Shown: piece by piece, positions 46,653 to 55,674 of the stretch | Position numbering within the stretch: the stretch's first letter is position 1 | Layout of the letters: each line of letters begins with the position of its first letter | Assembly: GCA_025362315.1 (NCBI GenBank) | Contig: JANYGP010000098.1 | Span: 62,001 to 126,000 of the forward strand | Direction of reading: 5' to 3' | DNA length: 64,000 bases | DNA from: Polaromonas sp. | GTDB lineage: Bacteria > Pseudomonadota > Gammaproteobacteria > Burkholderiales > Burkholderiaceae_C | The notes under the pieces: model-generated | Databases searched by the model: none | Told to the model about the DNA's origin: nothing | The model's input: the letters and a program-made list of their open reading frames with translations, nothing else | Made by a program: the position numbers and the translations under genes

Positions 46653-46702
46653 GGACGCAAGCCTTCAGCCACAGTCAGGTGAGATTTGAACAGTGCGGGG
46701 GG

Positions 46703-47125
46703 TTACTTCACAAGCAGCACGGGAATGTCGCAGTCAGACACAACACGCTGCGCAATGCTGTCAATCAAAGCCCTGCCAATTAACCCAAGGCCGCGTGTGC
46801 CCATGACGATCAAATGTGATTTTTCTGCTGCAGCCGCCTTTAAAATTTCCTCAACAGGATGCCCGACAACACTGAAGCAGCGGTAGTTCAGTGCATGCTT
46901 GCCCAGAAACTTTCTGATCGGTTCAAGTACTTTGTCACCTTCTTCCCGGTGATACGCAGCAACATCGGCCGAACCCAGCATGGTCTTGACGCGGCCTGGC
47001 ACCTGCAGCTGAACATTCAACAAGACCAATTCGTCGTTGCTGTTCACCAGGCTTTCGTGGTTGACGAGAAAAGCCAGCGCTTTTTTGGTGTACTTGCTGC
47101 CATCAGCAGCCAATAAAACTTTCAT
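46703..47125 (-). CDS. Universal stress protein (UspA family)
   Basis: A 140-residue single-domain Usp. KVLLAADGSKYTKKALAF is the start strand with the Asp used in nucleotide binding, and the ATP-binding loop G-x2-G-x9-G-S/T is seen as VMGTRGLGLIGRALIDSI (last position Asp-Ser). The closing strand is DIPVLLVK. It follows a second usp gene after a 139-base gap with no gene. Probably an oxygen-limitation or stress protein by context. Confidence 0.92.
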   Translation of the reverse strand: MKVLLAADGSKYTKKALAFLVNHESLVNSNDELVLLNVQLQVPGRVKTMLGSADVAAYHREEGDKVLEPIRKFLGKHALNYRCFSVVGHPVEEILKAAAAEKSHLIVMGTRGLGLIGRALIDSIAQRVVSDCDIPVLLVK

Positions 47126-47264
47126 GTTTGTCCTTCACGCTTTGGTGCGTCACCCAACAGTGGTTTGCAAAGTACAGCCCAACCCGCTCTGCATGCGCAG
47201 GGTGTAGGTGCATGCCATTCATGCAGGACCGGCAATTCGTCAAAAAGTTTTAGAACCGCTGGTT

Positions 47265-47708
47265 TTATCGAAGCACCAGCACAGGAACGTGCGAATGCGT
47301 CAGCACATGCAGGGTCTCGCTGCCCATCAACAGGCGCTTCATGCCGCGTCTGCCATGCGACGCCATCACGATCAAGTCGCATTTGTGTTTTTTGGCCGCA
47401 TTGATGATGGCTTCGGCCGTGAAGTCTGATGAAACGGTCAAAGCCTTTGCCTTGATGCCTTCAGCCTCGGCGGCATCCTTGACCTTGTCCACCACAGCCA
47501 TCGCAGCTTCGGCCCATTGTTTTTCTACGTCAGCAACATTGTTGACGGACAAAGCCACGCCACCTTCAAAGTAGCTGACCGGATAGCGCGGCACCACTTT
47601 GAGGACAACTATGCTGGCGCCAGTCAGCGCGGCAAGCTCCAACCCACTGATTGTTGCTTTGCGGGAAAGGGCAGATCCGTCGGTTGCAATAAGAATTTTC
47701 TGGTACAT
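47265..47708 (-). CDS. Universal stress protein (UspA family), FNR-box promoter
   Basis: A 147-residue Usp. MYQKILIATDGSALSRKATI is the nucleotide-binding start, and the loop is MASHGRRGMKRLLMGSETLHV (G-x2-G-x9-G-S), a complete ATP-binding type. The ATG at 47708 has a good AGGAG ribosome-binding site; the frame is open further upstream but that part is not Usp-like. A perfect FNR-type palindrome is centred 62 bases before the start. A -41.5 promoter placement would put the transcript start about 21 bases before the ATG. Confidence 0.93.
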   Translation of the reverse strand: MYQKILIATDGSALSRKATISGLELAALTGASIVVLKVVPRYPVSYFEGGVALSVNNVADVEKQWAEAAMAVVDKVKDAAEAEGIKAKALTVSSDFTAEAIINAAKKHKCDLIVMASHGRRGMKRLLMGSETLHVLTHSHVPVLVLR

Positions 47709-47763
47709 GCCTAATCTCCTGAAATGTTTACATTTAGAGTAAGACAAAACATTGCAGTCAGAC

Positions 47764-47777
47764 TTGATCCATATCAA
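47764..47777. promoter_or_regulatory. FNR/ANR box between usp and ccoI
   Basis: TTGATCCATATCAA, a perfect match to TTGAT-N4-ATCAA. It lies between divergent genes. For usp the -41.5 geometry gives a transcript start near 47729. For ccoI it would give a start at the ATG itself (47812), with TAATCT at 47800-47805 as -10. Confidence 0.85.
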
Positions 47778-47811
47778 AGCTTGTTCGCATAGCGCAGGGT
47801 AATCTTGTCCG

Positions 47812-50136
47812 ATGCAAGCTACTTTCGCCGAGCCTTTGCCAACTTTTGGGAAAACTGCGTTACAGAGCACAGCAACTGACACGTTTGCTGTGTACGACGA
47901 CGTCGAAGAATGGGGCAGTTTTAGTCAGACTCTGGACGGTCAGTCCATATCAATTGCCGGATCACAGTTGCAAACCGTGAAGTCTTTTATGGCTGTGCGC
48001 GGCATGCACTGCGCTGCGTGCGCACTAACGCTTGAATCCGCCTTGAAACGTGTTCAGGGCGTGGTGTCTGTCCAGGTCAGTGCGGTCAGCGCCAGCGCCA
48101 GCATCACATGGTCGTCAGCAGTCACGAAACCATCCGTCTGGATGAACGCAGGGCTGTTATCAGGCTACGAGATGTTGCCTGCTCAAAACGCCATGTCTTT
48201 CAGCCATGACCGGCAGCAGTCGCGCCTGGCTTTGTGGCGCTGGCTGGTTGCTGGCTTTTGCATGATGCAGGTCATGATGTACGCGGCCCCAACTTACTTT
48301 ACGCAACCTGGCGACGTTGCTCCAGACATTGAAAAGCTGTTGCGTTGGGCGTCGTGGGTACTGAGCCTGCCTGTGTTGCTGTTTTCATGCAAGCCGTTTT
48401 TCAGCAATGCGTGGCGCGACCTGATGCAGCGCAGCATCAGCATGGACTTGCCTGTGGCCATTGGCATCGTTGTAACTTTCGCTGTCAGCACCGCAGCCAC
48501 TTTTGAGCCGCAAGGCTGGTGGGGACACGAGGTTTACTTTGATTCACTCACCATGTTTGTGTTTTTTCTTTTGACAGGGAAGTGGCTGGAGCAGCGTCTG
48601 CGCGTGCGCACCGCTGGCGCACTGGGGGTACTGATGCAACGCCTTCCAGCCAGTGTTCAAAGGCAATTGAACACCGGTGAATTTGAGCGGGTGGCTGTAC
48701 GCCGCTTGCGCTCTGGTGATGTGGTTCGCGTGCTGCCGGGCGAGGCTTTTCCGGCAGACGGCACTGCGCTCGGGGCAGGCACGCTTGCCGACGAAGCACT
48801 GCTGACAGGGGAGTCACGGCCAGTGGCGCGGGGTGCAGGCGAGACAGTGCTGGCAGGCAGCTACAACGTGGGCAGTGCAGCACTTGTTCGAATTGACAAG
48901 CTGGGCCCTGACACCCGCTACGCCCAGATCGTTGCGCTGATGGAGCAGGCATCTACCGACAAGCCTCGACTGGCTGTGCTGGCTGACAAGGTGGCCAAGC
49001 CGTTTTTGGTGTTTGTGTTGCTGGCAGCGCTGGGTGCCGCCGCATTTTGGTGGCGGACTGACCCGGCCATGGCGCTGATGGCCGCTGTTGCCGTGCTGGT
49101 GGTAACTTGCCCCTGTGCGCTTTCACTTGCCACGCCGACGGCCATGCTGACCACCGCTGGCCTGCTGGCGCGCCATGGTGTGCTGGTGCGGCGCTTGCAG
49201 GCCATTGAGTCACTTGGTGATATTGATACCATTGTTTTTGACAAGACAGGCACCCTGACCGATGCCGCCATGCAGCTGAAAACCGTGCAAACCCGTGCTG
49301 GTATTTCCAGCCGCCAGGCGCTGCTGTGGGCGGCCAGTCTGGCTGGCCATTCACTGCATCCAGTGTCCCGTGCACTGGTTTTGAGTGCTGGTGATTTTTC
49401 TGCACTTGAATTTGCAAATGTCAAAGAAGTTGCAGGCCAGGGCCTTGAGGGGGCGTTGAAAGACAGCAACACGGATGTCATTGGTATTTTGCGTCTGGGC
49501 TCAGGAAGTTTTTGTGGTGTTGATGCATCCATTGCCCAGAAGGGTCGTGCGTATTTGTGCGACAGCTTGGGCTGGCTCGCCACATTTGAGTTTGAAGAAG
49601 TTTTGAGGCCGGATGCCGTTGCCACTGTTAGTGCGTTGCAGGCACGCGGGCTGGCTGTGTACTTGTTGTCAGGCGACAGGCAGGCCTCGGCAATTCAGGT
49701 TGCACAACAGCTTTGTATCAAAAACGTGCAGGGTGACTGCACACCTGAAGCCAAGCTGGCGCTGACCAGAGCGCTGCAAGCCGAAGGATGCAAAGTGCTG
49801 ATGGTGGGTGACGGCCTGAATGATGGGCCAACTTTGGCTGCAGCGCATGTGTCTGTTGCTGTCGGAGCAGCGGTGCCGCTGGCTCAGGCGCAAAGCGATT
49901 TCGTCATACCAGGTGCCCAGCTGCTGATGTTGCCTGCCATGTTGGACCAGGCAAAAAACACGCTCAAGATCGTCAGACAAAACCTGGCGTGGGCGGCAAT
50001 ATACAACGCCATTTGCGTGCCACTGGCTTTGGCGGGTTTCCTGCCCGCCTGGATGGCAGGTTTGGGTATGGCGCTCAGCTCACTGCTGGTCATGGCAAAC
50101 GCAGCGCGCCTGTCCCGATTCAAGGCGAATGGGTGA
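47812..50136 (+). CDS. ccoI: cbb3-oxidase-associated copper-transporting P-type ATPase
   Basis: A P1B-type ATPase (774 residues) that exports copper for insertion into the cbb3 oxidase. After a ~55-residue N-terminal extension with YDDVEEWGSFSQ comes a heavy-metal-associated domain with GMHCAAC near residue 65. The core has TGES, the membrane CPC motif in CPCALSLATPTAM (near residue 435), DKTGTLTD (near 477), and GDGLNDGPTLAAAHV (near 665). Its position before ccoS and ccoNOQP matches FixI/CcoI rather than a general copper exporter. The ribosome-binding site is weak. The stop overlaps ccoS by one base. Confidence 0.94.
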   Translation: MQATFAEPLPTFGKTALQSTATDTFAVYDDVEEWGSFSQTLDGQSISIAGSQLQTVKSFMAVRGMHCAACALTLESALKRVQGVVSVQVSAVSASASITWSSAVTKPSVWMNAGLLSGYEMLPAQNAMSFSHDRQQSRLALWRWLVAGFCMMQVMMYAAPTYFTQPGDVAPDIEKLLRWASWVLSLPVLLFSCKPFFSNAWRDLMQRSISMDLPVAIGIVVTFAVSTAATFEPQGWWGHEVYFDSLTMFVFFLLTGKWLEQRLRVRTAGALGVLMQRLPASVQRQLNTGEFERVAVRRLRSGDVVRVLPGEAFPADGTALGAGTLADEALLTGESRPVARGAGETVLAGSYNVGSAALVRIDKLGPDTRYAQIVALMEQASTDKPRLAVLADKVAKPFLVFVLLAALGAAAFWWRTDPAMALMAAVAVLVVTCPCALSLATPTAMLTTAGLLARHGVLVRRLQAIESLGDIDTIVFDKTGTLTDAAMQLKTVQTRAGISSRQALLWAASLAGHSLHPVSRALVLSAGDFSALEFANVKEVAGQGLEGALKDSNTDVIGILRLGSGSFCGVDASIAQKGRAYLCDSLGWLATFEFEEVLRPDAVATVSALQARGLAVYLLSGDRQASAIQVAQQLCIKNVQGDCTPEAKLALTRALQAEGCKVLMVGDGLNDGPTLAAAHVSVAVGAAVPLAQAQSDFVIPGAQLLMLPAMLDQAKNTLKIVRQNLAWAAIYNAICVPLALAGFLPAWMAGLGMALSSLLVMANAARLSRFKANG

Positions 50137-50324
50137 TGGATATTTTATTTTTGCTTGTTCCGCTGTCGGTTTTGCTGGCGCTGGCTGTCATGGGCGTTCT
50201 GGCCTGGGCGGTCTGGGCTGGGCAATTTGAAGGACTGGAATCCGAGGGCGAGCGGATTTTTGAGTCTGAAAACACCAGCATCGTGCCCGTCAATGACCAA
50301 AGCTTGATCCAGATCAAAACGTAA
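50136..50324 (+). CDS. ccoS: cbb3 oxidase maturation protein CcoS
   Basis: A 62-residue single-pass membrane protein required for cofactor insertion into the cbb3 oxidase. It starts [20 protein letters not shown], with the rest of the helix, then [15 protein letters not shown], a conserved CcoS stretch. It begins at the ATG of TGATG shared with the ccoI stop. An FNR box for the next operon lies within its last codons. Confidence 0.93.
   Translation: MDILFLLVPLSVLLALAVMGVLAWAVWAGQFEGLESEGERIFESENTSIVPVNDQSLIQIKT
50304..50317 (+). promoter_or_regulatory. FNR/ANR box for ccoNOQP, inside the 3' end of ccoS
   Basis: TTGATCCAGATCAA, perfect in both half-sites. It encodes the Leu-Ile-Gln-Ile end of CcoS. 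The centre is 84 bases before the ccoN start; a -41.5 promoter would start near 50352 and leave a leader of about 43 bases. Confidence 0.85.
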
Positions 50325-50394
50325 TTGCTTCTTCTTGCGCACACTGCGTAAGTGTCACTGCCGCAGCATTTGTGACGCGGTAAAAGGTATAAAA

Positions 50395-51873
50395 ATGAGC
50401 GCTACATTCCCGATTCCTGCCTACCAGTCGTCCCAACGAACATGGTCAGCATCGAAGGCCACTACATACAACGACAAGATTGTTCGCCAATTCAGCGTGA
50501 TGGCTGTTGTCTGGGGCGTTGTCAGCATGCTGGTGGGTGTGTTCATTGCAGCCCAAATGGCGTGGCCGGAGCTTAACTTTGGCATTGCGTGGCTGTCATT
50601 TGGCCGGCTCCGCCCATTGCATACCAACGCCGCTGTTTTTGCTTTCGGTGGTTGCGCGCTGTTTGCAACCAGTTATTACGTGGTGCAGCGCACCTGCCAG
50701 ACGCGCATCATTTCAGACAAACTCGCAGCTTTTCATTTTTGGGGTTGGCAAGCAGTCATTGTGGCGGCGGCAATCTCTTTGCCGCTGGGCTTTACCCGAG
50801 GCAAAGAGTACGCTGAACTGGAGTGGCCAATTGCCTTGTTGATCACGGTGACTTGGGTTGCATATGCCATTGTTTTTTTTGGCACGATCGGCATTCGCAA
50901 AGTACGCCATATTTACGTGGCGAACTGGTTTTACGGCGCTTTCATCATTGCAGTGGCCATGCTCCACATCGTCAATGCAGCGGTCATGCCTGCGGGGTGG
51001 ATGAAGTCCTATTCAGCCTATGCAGGCGTACAGGACGCGATGATTCAGTGGTGGTATGGGCACAATGCGGTGGGTTTTTTGCTGACCGCTGGTTTCCTGG
51101 GCATTGTTTATTACTTCATACCCAAGCAGGCCGAGCGGCCGGTGTATTCGTACCGCCTGTCAATTGTCCATTTTTGGGCGCTGATATTCACCTACATGTG
51201 GGCTGGCCCACACCACCTGCACTACACCGCGCTGCCTGATTGGGCGCAATCTCTCGGCATGGTTTTCTCACTGATTCTGCTGGCGCCAAGCTGGGGCGGC
51301 ATGATCAATGGCGTGATGACATTGTCTGGCGCATGGCACAAGCTGCGTGATGACCCGATCATCCGGTTCATGATCGTGGCGCTGTCTTTTTACGGCATTG
51401 CAACTTTTGAAGGGCCCATGTTGTCGATCAAGACCGTCAACGCGCTGTCCCACTACACCGACTGGAACATTGCGCACGTGCATGGCGGCACTTTGGGCTG
51501 GGTTGGTTTTATATCGATGGGCGCTTTGTACTTTCTCATTCCGCGCATGTTTGGCCAGACCAAAATGCACAGCGTCCGCGCGATTGAAGTCCACTTCTGG
51601 ATCGCGACTTTTGGCATCGTCCTGTACATCGCTTCGATGTGGATTGCCGGGGTCATGCAGGGCCTGATGTGGCGCGCCATCAATCCCGATGGGTCATTGA
51701 CATACACCTTCGTCGAAGGTGTGAAGGCCACTTACCCGTTTTACGTGGTCAGGCTTCTGGGCGGAATTTTGTACCTGACCGGCATGCTGGTCATGGCATG
51801 GAATGTTTTGATGACTGCGCGCGCTGGCAAGCCTTTTAACGCAGCTGTGCCAGCAGCGCTGGCTACCGCTTGA
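50395..51873 (+). CDS. ccoN: cbb3-type cytochrome c oxidase subunit I
   Basis: Catalytic heme-copper subunit (492 residues, about 12 helices) reducing oxygen to water with high affinity. Seen: [20 protein letters not shown] with the low-spin heme His, [22 protein letters not shown] with the Cu-B His and the cross-linked Tyr region, [15 protein letters not shown] with the His pair, and [19 protein letters not shown] with heme-b3 and b His ligands. The ATG at 50395 has an AAAGG-type ribosome-binding site. Confidence 0.97.
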   Translation: MSATFPIPAYQSSQRTWSASKATTYNDKIVRQFSVMAVVWGVVSMLVGVFIAAQMAWPELNFGIAWLSFGRLRPLHTNAAVFAFGGCALFATSYYVVQRTCQTRIISDKLAAFHFWGWQAVIVAAAISLPLGFTRGKEYAELEWPIALLITVTWVAYAIVFFGTIGIRKVRHIYVANWFYGAFIIAVAMLHIVNAAVMPAGWMKSYSAYAGVQDAMIQWWYGHNAVGFLLTAGFLGIVYYFIPKQAERPVYSYRLSIVHFWALIFTYMWAGPHHLHYTALPDWAQSLGMVFSLILLAPSWGGMINGVMTLSGAWHKLRDDPIIRFMIVALSFYGIATFEGPMLSIKTVNALSHYTDWNIAHVHGGTLGWVGFISMGALYFLIPRMFGQTKMHSVRAIEVHFWIATFGIVLYIASMWIAGVMQGLMWRAINPDGSLTYTFVEGVKATYPFYVVRLLGGILYLTGMLVMAWNVLMTARAGKPFNAAVPAALATA

Positions 51874-51895
51874 GGCAAGGCATAAGGAAAGCATC

Positions 51896-52501
51896 ATGGC
51901 ATTTACCCACGAAAAAGTCGAAACCAACAACGCATTGATGATTGTGCTGATTCTGATTGTGCTGGCGGTCGGCGGGCTGGTCGAAATTGTTCCGCTGTTT
52001 TTTCAAAAATCCACCACACAACCGATCAAGGGCATCGTGCCAGACTCAGCGCTCAAGGTGGTGGGTCGGGATATTTATGTGCGGGAAGGTTGCTACAACT
52101 GCCACTCGCAGATGATCCGTCCGCTCGTTGCAGAAACATTGCGCTACGGGCACTATTCAGTTGCAGGCGAGTTTGTGTATGACCACCCGTTTCAGTGGGG
52201 CAGCAAGCGGACCGGACCTGATTTGCACAGGGTCGGGGGCAAATACAGCGACGAGTGGCAGCGCCTGCACTTGATTGCACCGCGCGACCTGGTTCCCGAG
52301 TCCATCATGCCAGCCTATCCATGGCTGGAAAAAACCCCGGCCGACCACAACACCATCCAGGCCCACATGACGGCATTGCGCAGGGTCGGTGTGCCCTACA
52401 CAGATGCCCAGATCACAACCGCCCCTGATGAAGTCAAAGGCAAAACAGAGCTGGATGCGCTTGTGGCGTATTTGCAGGGCCTGGGTCTGGCATTGAAGTA
52501 A
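51896..52501 (+). CDS. ccoO: cbb3-type cytochrome c oxidase subunit II (monoheme c)
   Basis: A membrane-anchored monoheme cytochrome c (201 residues). One N-terminal helix (MIVLILIVLAVGGLVEIVP) is followed by a periplasmic domain with the heme c site CYNCH (near residue 65) and the distal Met probably in ESIMPAYPWL. GREGCYNCHSQMIRPL-type sequence, with the flanking YGHYSVAGEFVYDHPFQWG, is diagnostic. It follows ccoN by 22 bases. Confidence 0.97.
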   Translation: MAFTHEKVETNNALMIVLILIVLAVGGLVEIVPLFFQKSTTQPIKGIVPDSALKVVGRDIYVREGCYNCHSQMIRPLVAETLRYGHYSVAGEFVYDHPFQWGSKRTGPDLHRVGGKYSDEWQRLHLIAPRDLVPESIMPAYPWLEKTPADHNTIQAHMTALRRVGVPYTDAQITTAPDEVKGKTELDALVAYLQGLGLALK

Positions 52502-52513
52502 CAGGGATCAATC

Positions 52514-52693
52514 ATGAGCATGAATTTGGACATCAACACACTGCGAAGTGCAGTGACCGGCATCAGTTTCTTGATCTTCATCGGCATCATGGTTTGGGCA
52601 TACCGGCCTGCCCGCAAAACTGAATTCGACGAGGCTGCACAACTGCCATTTTCAGACGCATCCGGTCGCGGCTGGAAGGTTCATCATGAGTGA
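52514..52693 (+). CDS. ccoQ: cbb3-type cytochrome c oxidase subunit CcoQ
   Basis: A 59-residue single-helix protein. The frame runs MSMNLDINTLRSAVTGISFL, then a hydrophobic IFIGIMVWAYRPARK and an acidic tail with LPFSDASGRGWKVHHE. Size, position between ccoO and ccoP, and the AYRPARK-EFDEAAQLPF pattern identify CcoQ, which stabilises the complex. Its last eight bases overlap ccoP. Confidence 0.92.
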   Translation: MSMNLDINTLRSAVTGISFLIFIGIMVWAYRPARKTEFDEAAQLPFSDASGRGWKVHHE

Positions 52694-53633
52694 TTTCGTC
52701 AATGGCTTCTGGCCCTGGTATGTTGCTGCCATCAGCATTGCGTCCATTCTCGCGTGCGGCCTGCTTTTGTATCTGGCGGGCAAGGCATCGGTTGTCAGCC
52801 ACGCGGGCAAGGCCCCCGACAACACAACCGGTCACGTCTGGGACGAGAACCTTCGTGAGCTCAACAACCCATTGCCCCGCTGGTGGTTATGGCTGTTCAT
52901 TCTGACCATTGTGTTTTCATTGATCTATTTGGTGGTATTTCCGGGATTGGGCAGCTTCAAGGGTGTTTCCAGATGGTCAACCGAACTTGAACATCAACAG
53001 GATGTCACGCAACTCCGCGCTCAAGTTGCGCCTTTGTATGCAGCGTTCGCAGCACAGCCTGTTGAGTCACTTGTCAATGATCCTCGCGCACTTGCAGCTG
53101 GTGAAAGGTTGTTCATGAACAACTGCTCTCAGTGTCATGGCTCTGATGGCGCTGGCAGCAAAGGGTTTCCGAACCTCACCAATGTCAACTCAGCCTGGCT
53201 GGGGGAGCGCAGTGCCGCCCACATTGTGCAGACTGTCACCAATGGCCGCACCGGCATGATGCCACCCATGGGCGCAGCAGTTGGCAACGATGCCGATATA
53301 AGTGCCGTTGCCAATTACGTTTTGTCCTTGTCAGGCAGTCCGCATGACGCCGGCAAAGCTTCTGCCGGGAAAACCAAATTTGCAGCATGCGCTGCCTGTC
53401 ATGGCGCAGACGGCAAAGGCAACAAGGCACTGGGCGCACCTGATCTGTCTGACAACTACTGGCTTCATGGCTGGGGTGAGGCAGCCATTGTCAATGCAGT
53501 TAAAAACGGCAAGAACAATGTCATGCCCGCCCAGTCTCCCAAGCTGTCTGCCCAGCAGATTCACGTGGTGGCGGCTTATGTTTTGAGCCTGTCAAAAACC
53601 TCAGTCGCAATGGCTGCTCCCAAAACGCCTTGA
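52686..53633 (+). CDS. ccoP: cbb3-type cytochrome c oxidase subunit III (diheme c)
   Basis: A diheme cytochrome c (315 residues) that passes electrons to CcoO/CcoN. Two N-terminal helices (WYVAAISIASILACGLLLYL and WLWLFILTIVFSLIYLVVFP) flank GHVWDENLRELNNPLPRWW, the CcoP signature. Two heme sites follow: NNCSQCHG near residue 147 and AACAACHG near residue 235, with Met ligands in MMPPMG and NVMPAQ. Confidence 0.97.
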   Translation: MSDFVNGFWPWYVAAISIASILACGLLLYLAGKASVVSHAGKAPDNTTGHVWDENLRELNNPLPRWWLWLFILTIVFSLIYLVVFPGLGSFKGVSRWSTELEHQQDVTQLRAQVAPLYAAFAAQPVESLVNDPRALAAGERLFMNNCSQCHGSDGAGSKGFPNLTNVNSAWLGERSAAHIVQTVTNGRTGMMPPMGAAVGNDADISAVANYVLSLSGSPHDAGKASAGKTKFAACAACHGADGKGNKALGAPDLSDNYWLHGWGEAAIVNAVKNGKNNVMPAQSPKLSAQQIHVVAAYVLSLSKTSVAMAAPKTP

Positions 53634-53639
53634 TGCCAA

Positions 53640-55094
53640 ATGGCGCTTAGCAACGTTCAATCAGCAGCTGGCTCAACGCGAGTGATCCCGATCACAGTGG
53701 ATGACTCATCCGGTCTTGCATCGCTGTATCTTGCTGATCCAAAAATCTATGCGCGCAGCGTGTCAGGCTGGTTTAGCCGCTGGCGCTGGGTCATGGTGTT
53801 TGCAACGCAGCTGGTGTTTTACGGTTTGCCATGGCTTGCAATCAACAATCGTCAGGCGATGCTGTTCGATCTGGCTTCCCGGCGTTTTTATATTTTCAAT
53901 CTGGTGCTGTACCCACAAGACCTGATTTACCTGACTGGATTGTTGGTCATCAGCGCACTGTCGCTTTTTCTGTTTACCGCCGTAGCCGGGCGTTTGTGGT
54001 GTGGATACACCTGCCCGCAAACGGTGTACACAGAAATTTTTATGTGGGTTGAACGAAAGATTGAGGGCGACCGCATTGCCCGCATGCGACTGGACAAAGC
54101 CCCGTGGAGTTTGAACAAAATCTGGCGCAAGAGTGCCAAGCAGGCCGCCTGGATTGCCATTGGCTTGTGGACCGGATTTACCTTCGTCGGTTATTTCACG
54201 CCCATTCGTGAATTAGCTGGCGAGGTCACGCGTTTTGCTCTTGGGCCCTGGGAGCTCTTTTGGGTGCTGTTTTACGGCTTTGCCACATACGGCAATGCGG
54301 GCTGGATGCGTGAGCAGGTGTGCAAATACATGTGCCCCTATGCGCGGTTTCAAAGCGCCATGTTTGACCGCGACACCCTCACTGTGACGTACGACGTCGA
54401 TCGCGGCGAAGGCCGGGGTTCGAGGCCGCGCAGCGACACGCCCGCCCAGTACCACGCCAAAGGCCTGGGTGACTGCATTGACTGCGGCTTGTGCGTGCAG
54501 GTGTGCCCTACCGGCATTGACATCCGCAACGGCCTCCAATACGAGTGCATCAGTTGCTCGGCTTGCATCGATGTATGCAACGGCGTGATGGACAAAATGC
54601 AGTATCCACGCGGGCTGATTCGCAACAGCACTGAAAACGGCGTGACCCAAAAGTTGAGTCAGGTGCACATGCTGCGGCGGATATTCAGACCCCGCGTGAT
54701 GGTCTACACCGCTGTGCTGTGTGCAATTGCCATTGGCATGGTGTGGAGCCTGTTGACAAGAAGCAGTTTCAAGGTCGATGTGCAGCGTGACCGCGGTTCC
54801 ATTGCGCGCATGGTGGGGCAGGGCATGACAGAAAACGTTTACCGGATGCAGATCATGAATGCAACCGAGAAGGCGCAAACTTATGTCATTCGTGTCGCGG
54901 GACTGGACAGTGCCCGCGTGCTGCCTGAGCTGGCAGTTGCGATCGATCCAGCCAGCTCTCGCTGGATACCCTTACATGTGCAGGTCTCACCTGGCGTACA
55001 GGCAGGCTCTCATCCGCTTACCTTCATCGTGTCCTCGCAGGCGGCTCCAGCCATTGAAGTAGTGGAGAAGTCGGTGTTTCTGGTCCCCCGGTGA
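53640..55094 (+). CDS. ccoG: cbb3 oxidase assembly protein CcoG (FixG/RdxA)
   Basis: A membrane ferredoxin-like cupric reductase for oxidase assembly (484 residues). Several helices surround GRLWCGYTCPQTVYTEIF (near residue 120). Two [4Fe-4S] ferredoxin motifs follow: CIDCGLCVQVCPTG near residue 280 and CISCSACIDVCNG near 303. The C-terminal domain is the Ig-like FixG tail (DPASSRWIPLHVQVSPGV). It starts six bases after ccoP. Confidence 0.96.
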   Translation: MALSNVQSAAGSTRVIPITVDDSSGLASLYLADPKIYARSVSGWFSRWRWVMVFATQLVFYGLPWLAINNRQAMLFDLASRRFYIFNLVLYPQDLIYLTGLLVISALSLFLFTAVAGRLWCGYTCPQTVYTEIFMWVERKIEGDRIARMRLDKAPWSLNKIWRKSAKQAAWIAIGLWTGFTFVGYFTPIRELAGEVTRFALGPWELFWVLFYGFATYGNAGWMREQVCKYMCPYARFQSAMFDRDTLTVTYDVDRGEGRGSRPRSDTPAQYHAKGLGDCIDCGLCVQVCPTGIDIRNGLQYECISCSACIDVCNGVMDKMQYPRGLIRNSTENGVTQKLSQVHMLRRIFRPRVMVYTAVLCAIAIGMVWSLLTRSSFKVDVQRDRGSIARMVGQGMTENVYRMQIMNATEKAQTYVIRVAGLDSARVLPELAVAIDPASSRWIPLHVQVSPGVQAGSHPLTFIVSSQAAPAIEVVEKSVFLVPR

Positions 55095-55127
55095 GCCATT
55101 TCTGAACAAGCTTGAAAGGTTCCATCC

Positions 55128-55412
55128 GTGAATACTGACGCCAAACCCGATCACGAAAATGCCCCCGTACGCCCCTGGTACAAAGAGTTTTATGTGTGGA
55201 TGGTGATTGCAGGGCCAGTGTCGGCCGTATTGGCCTGCGCGGTGACTGCGGTGTACATATTCCAGGGGCCTGATGCCGTGGTGTCTGAAAACTATTACAG
55301 GGAAGGGCTGGCTCTGGCAAAAGAAGTAGGTCAAGCGCAATCTGCAATGCAACCTGCCAAAACTGGCCGCAACCACAGCGCAACTGGAGGGGACAAGCAT
55401 GCCAGACCTTGA
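55128..55412 (+). CDS. ccoH: cbb3 oxidase assembly protein CcoH (FixH)
   Basis: A 94-residue single-helix protein. RPWYKEFYVWMVIAGPVSAV begins the helix, and the periplasmic start GPDAVVSENYYREGLAL is the FixH signature. It is shorter than many FixH proteins because the periplasmic domain is minimal and ends soon after. GTG start at 55128. It overlaps the next small gene by 14 bases. Confidence 0.9.
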   Translation: MNTDAKPDHENAPVRPWYKEFYVWMVIAGPVSAVLACAVTAVYIFQGPDAVVSENYYREGLALAKEVGQAQSAMQPAKTGRNHSATGGDKHARP

Positions 55413-55674
55413 CCTGAAGAAATCCCGCACCATCAAGCAATGGGTGTTGGTTACGTGGCCGGCATTTTTTGCAGCTTGCTTGCTGGAAGCACTGGTGTTT
55501 GCTGCGGTCGATCCGCGTGAAGTTCACTGGCCGGGGCAGTCTGGTGAGCCTTCCCGTGAAAGCGTTTATACAGTTGCTTTTTTCGGTTTTTGGTTTATTT
55601 CCATGGCGTGCAGCAGCATGGTGTTATGGCTGGGCAAGCCGCCACGCGAGGTCAATGACACAGCTCGTGGCTGA
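55399..55674 (+). CDS. Small membrane protein at the end of the cco operon, unknown function
   Basis: A 91-residue protein with two hydrophobic segments: QWVLVTWPAFFAACLLEALVF, and TVAFFGFWFISMACSSMVLWL. A hydrophilic loop between them holds DPREVHWPGQ. It overlaps ccoH by 14 bases and so is almost certainly translated with it, suggesting a link to oxidase assembly or stability. Its 3' end overlaps the convergent fnr gene by 23 bases. I do not recognise a named family. Confidence 0.75.
   Translation: MPDLDLKKSRTIKQWVLVTWPAFFAACLLEALVFAAVDPREVHWPGQSGEPSRESVYTVAFFGFWFISMACSSMVLWLGKPPREVNDTARG

Noticed and set aside
38700-47000. Mobile-element insertion as the cause of the decay corridor
   Set aside because: No transposase, integrase, terminal inverted repeats or target duplications were seen; junctions look like plain deletions.
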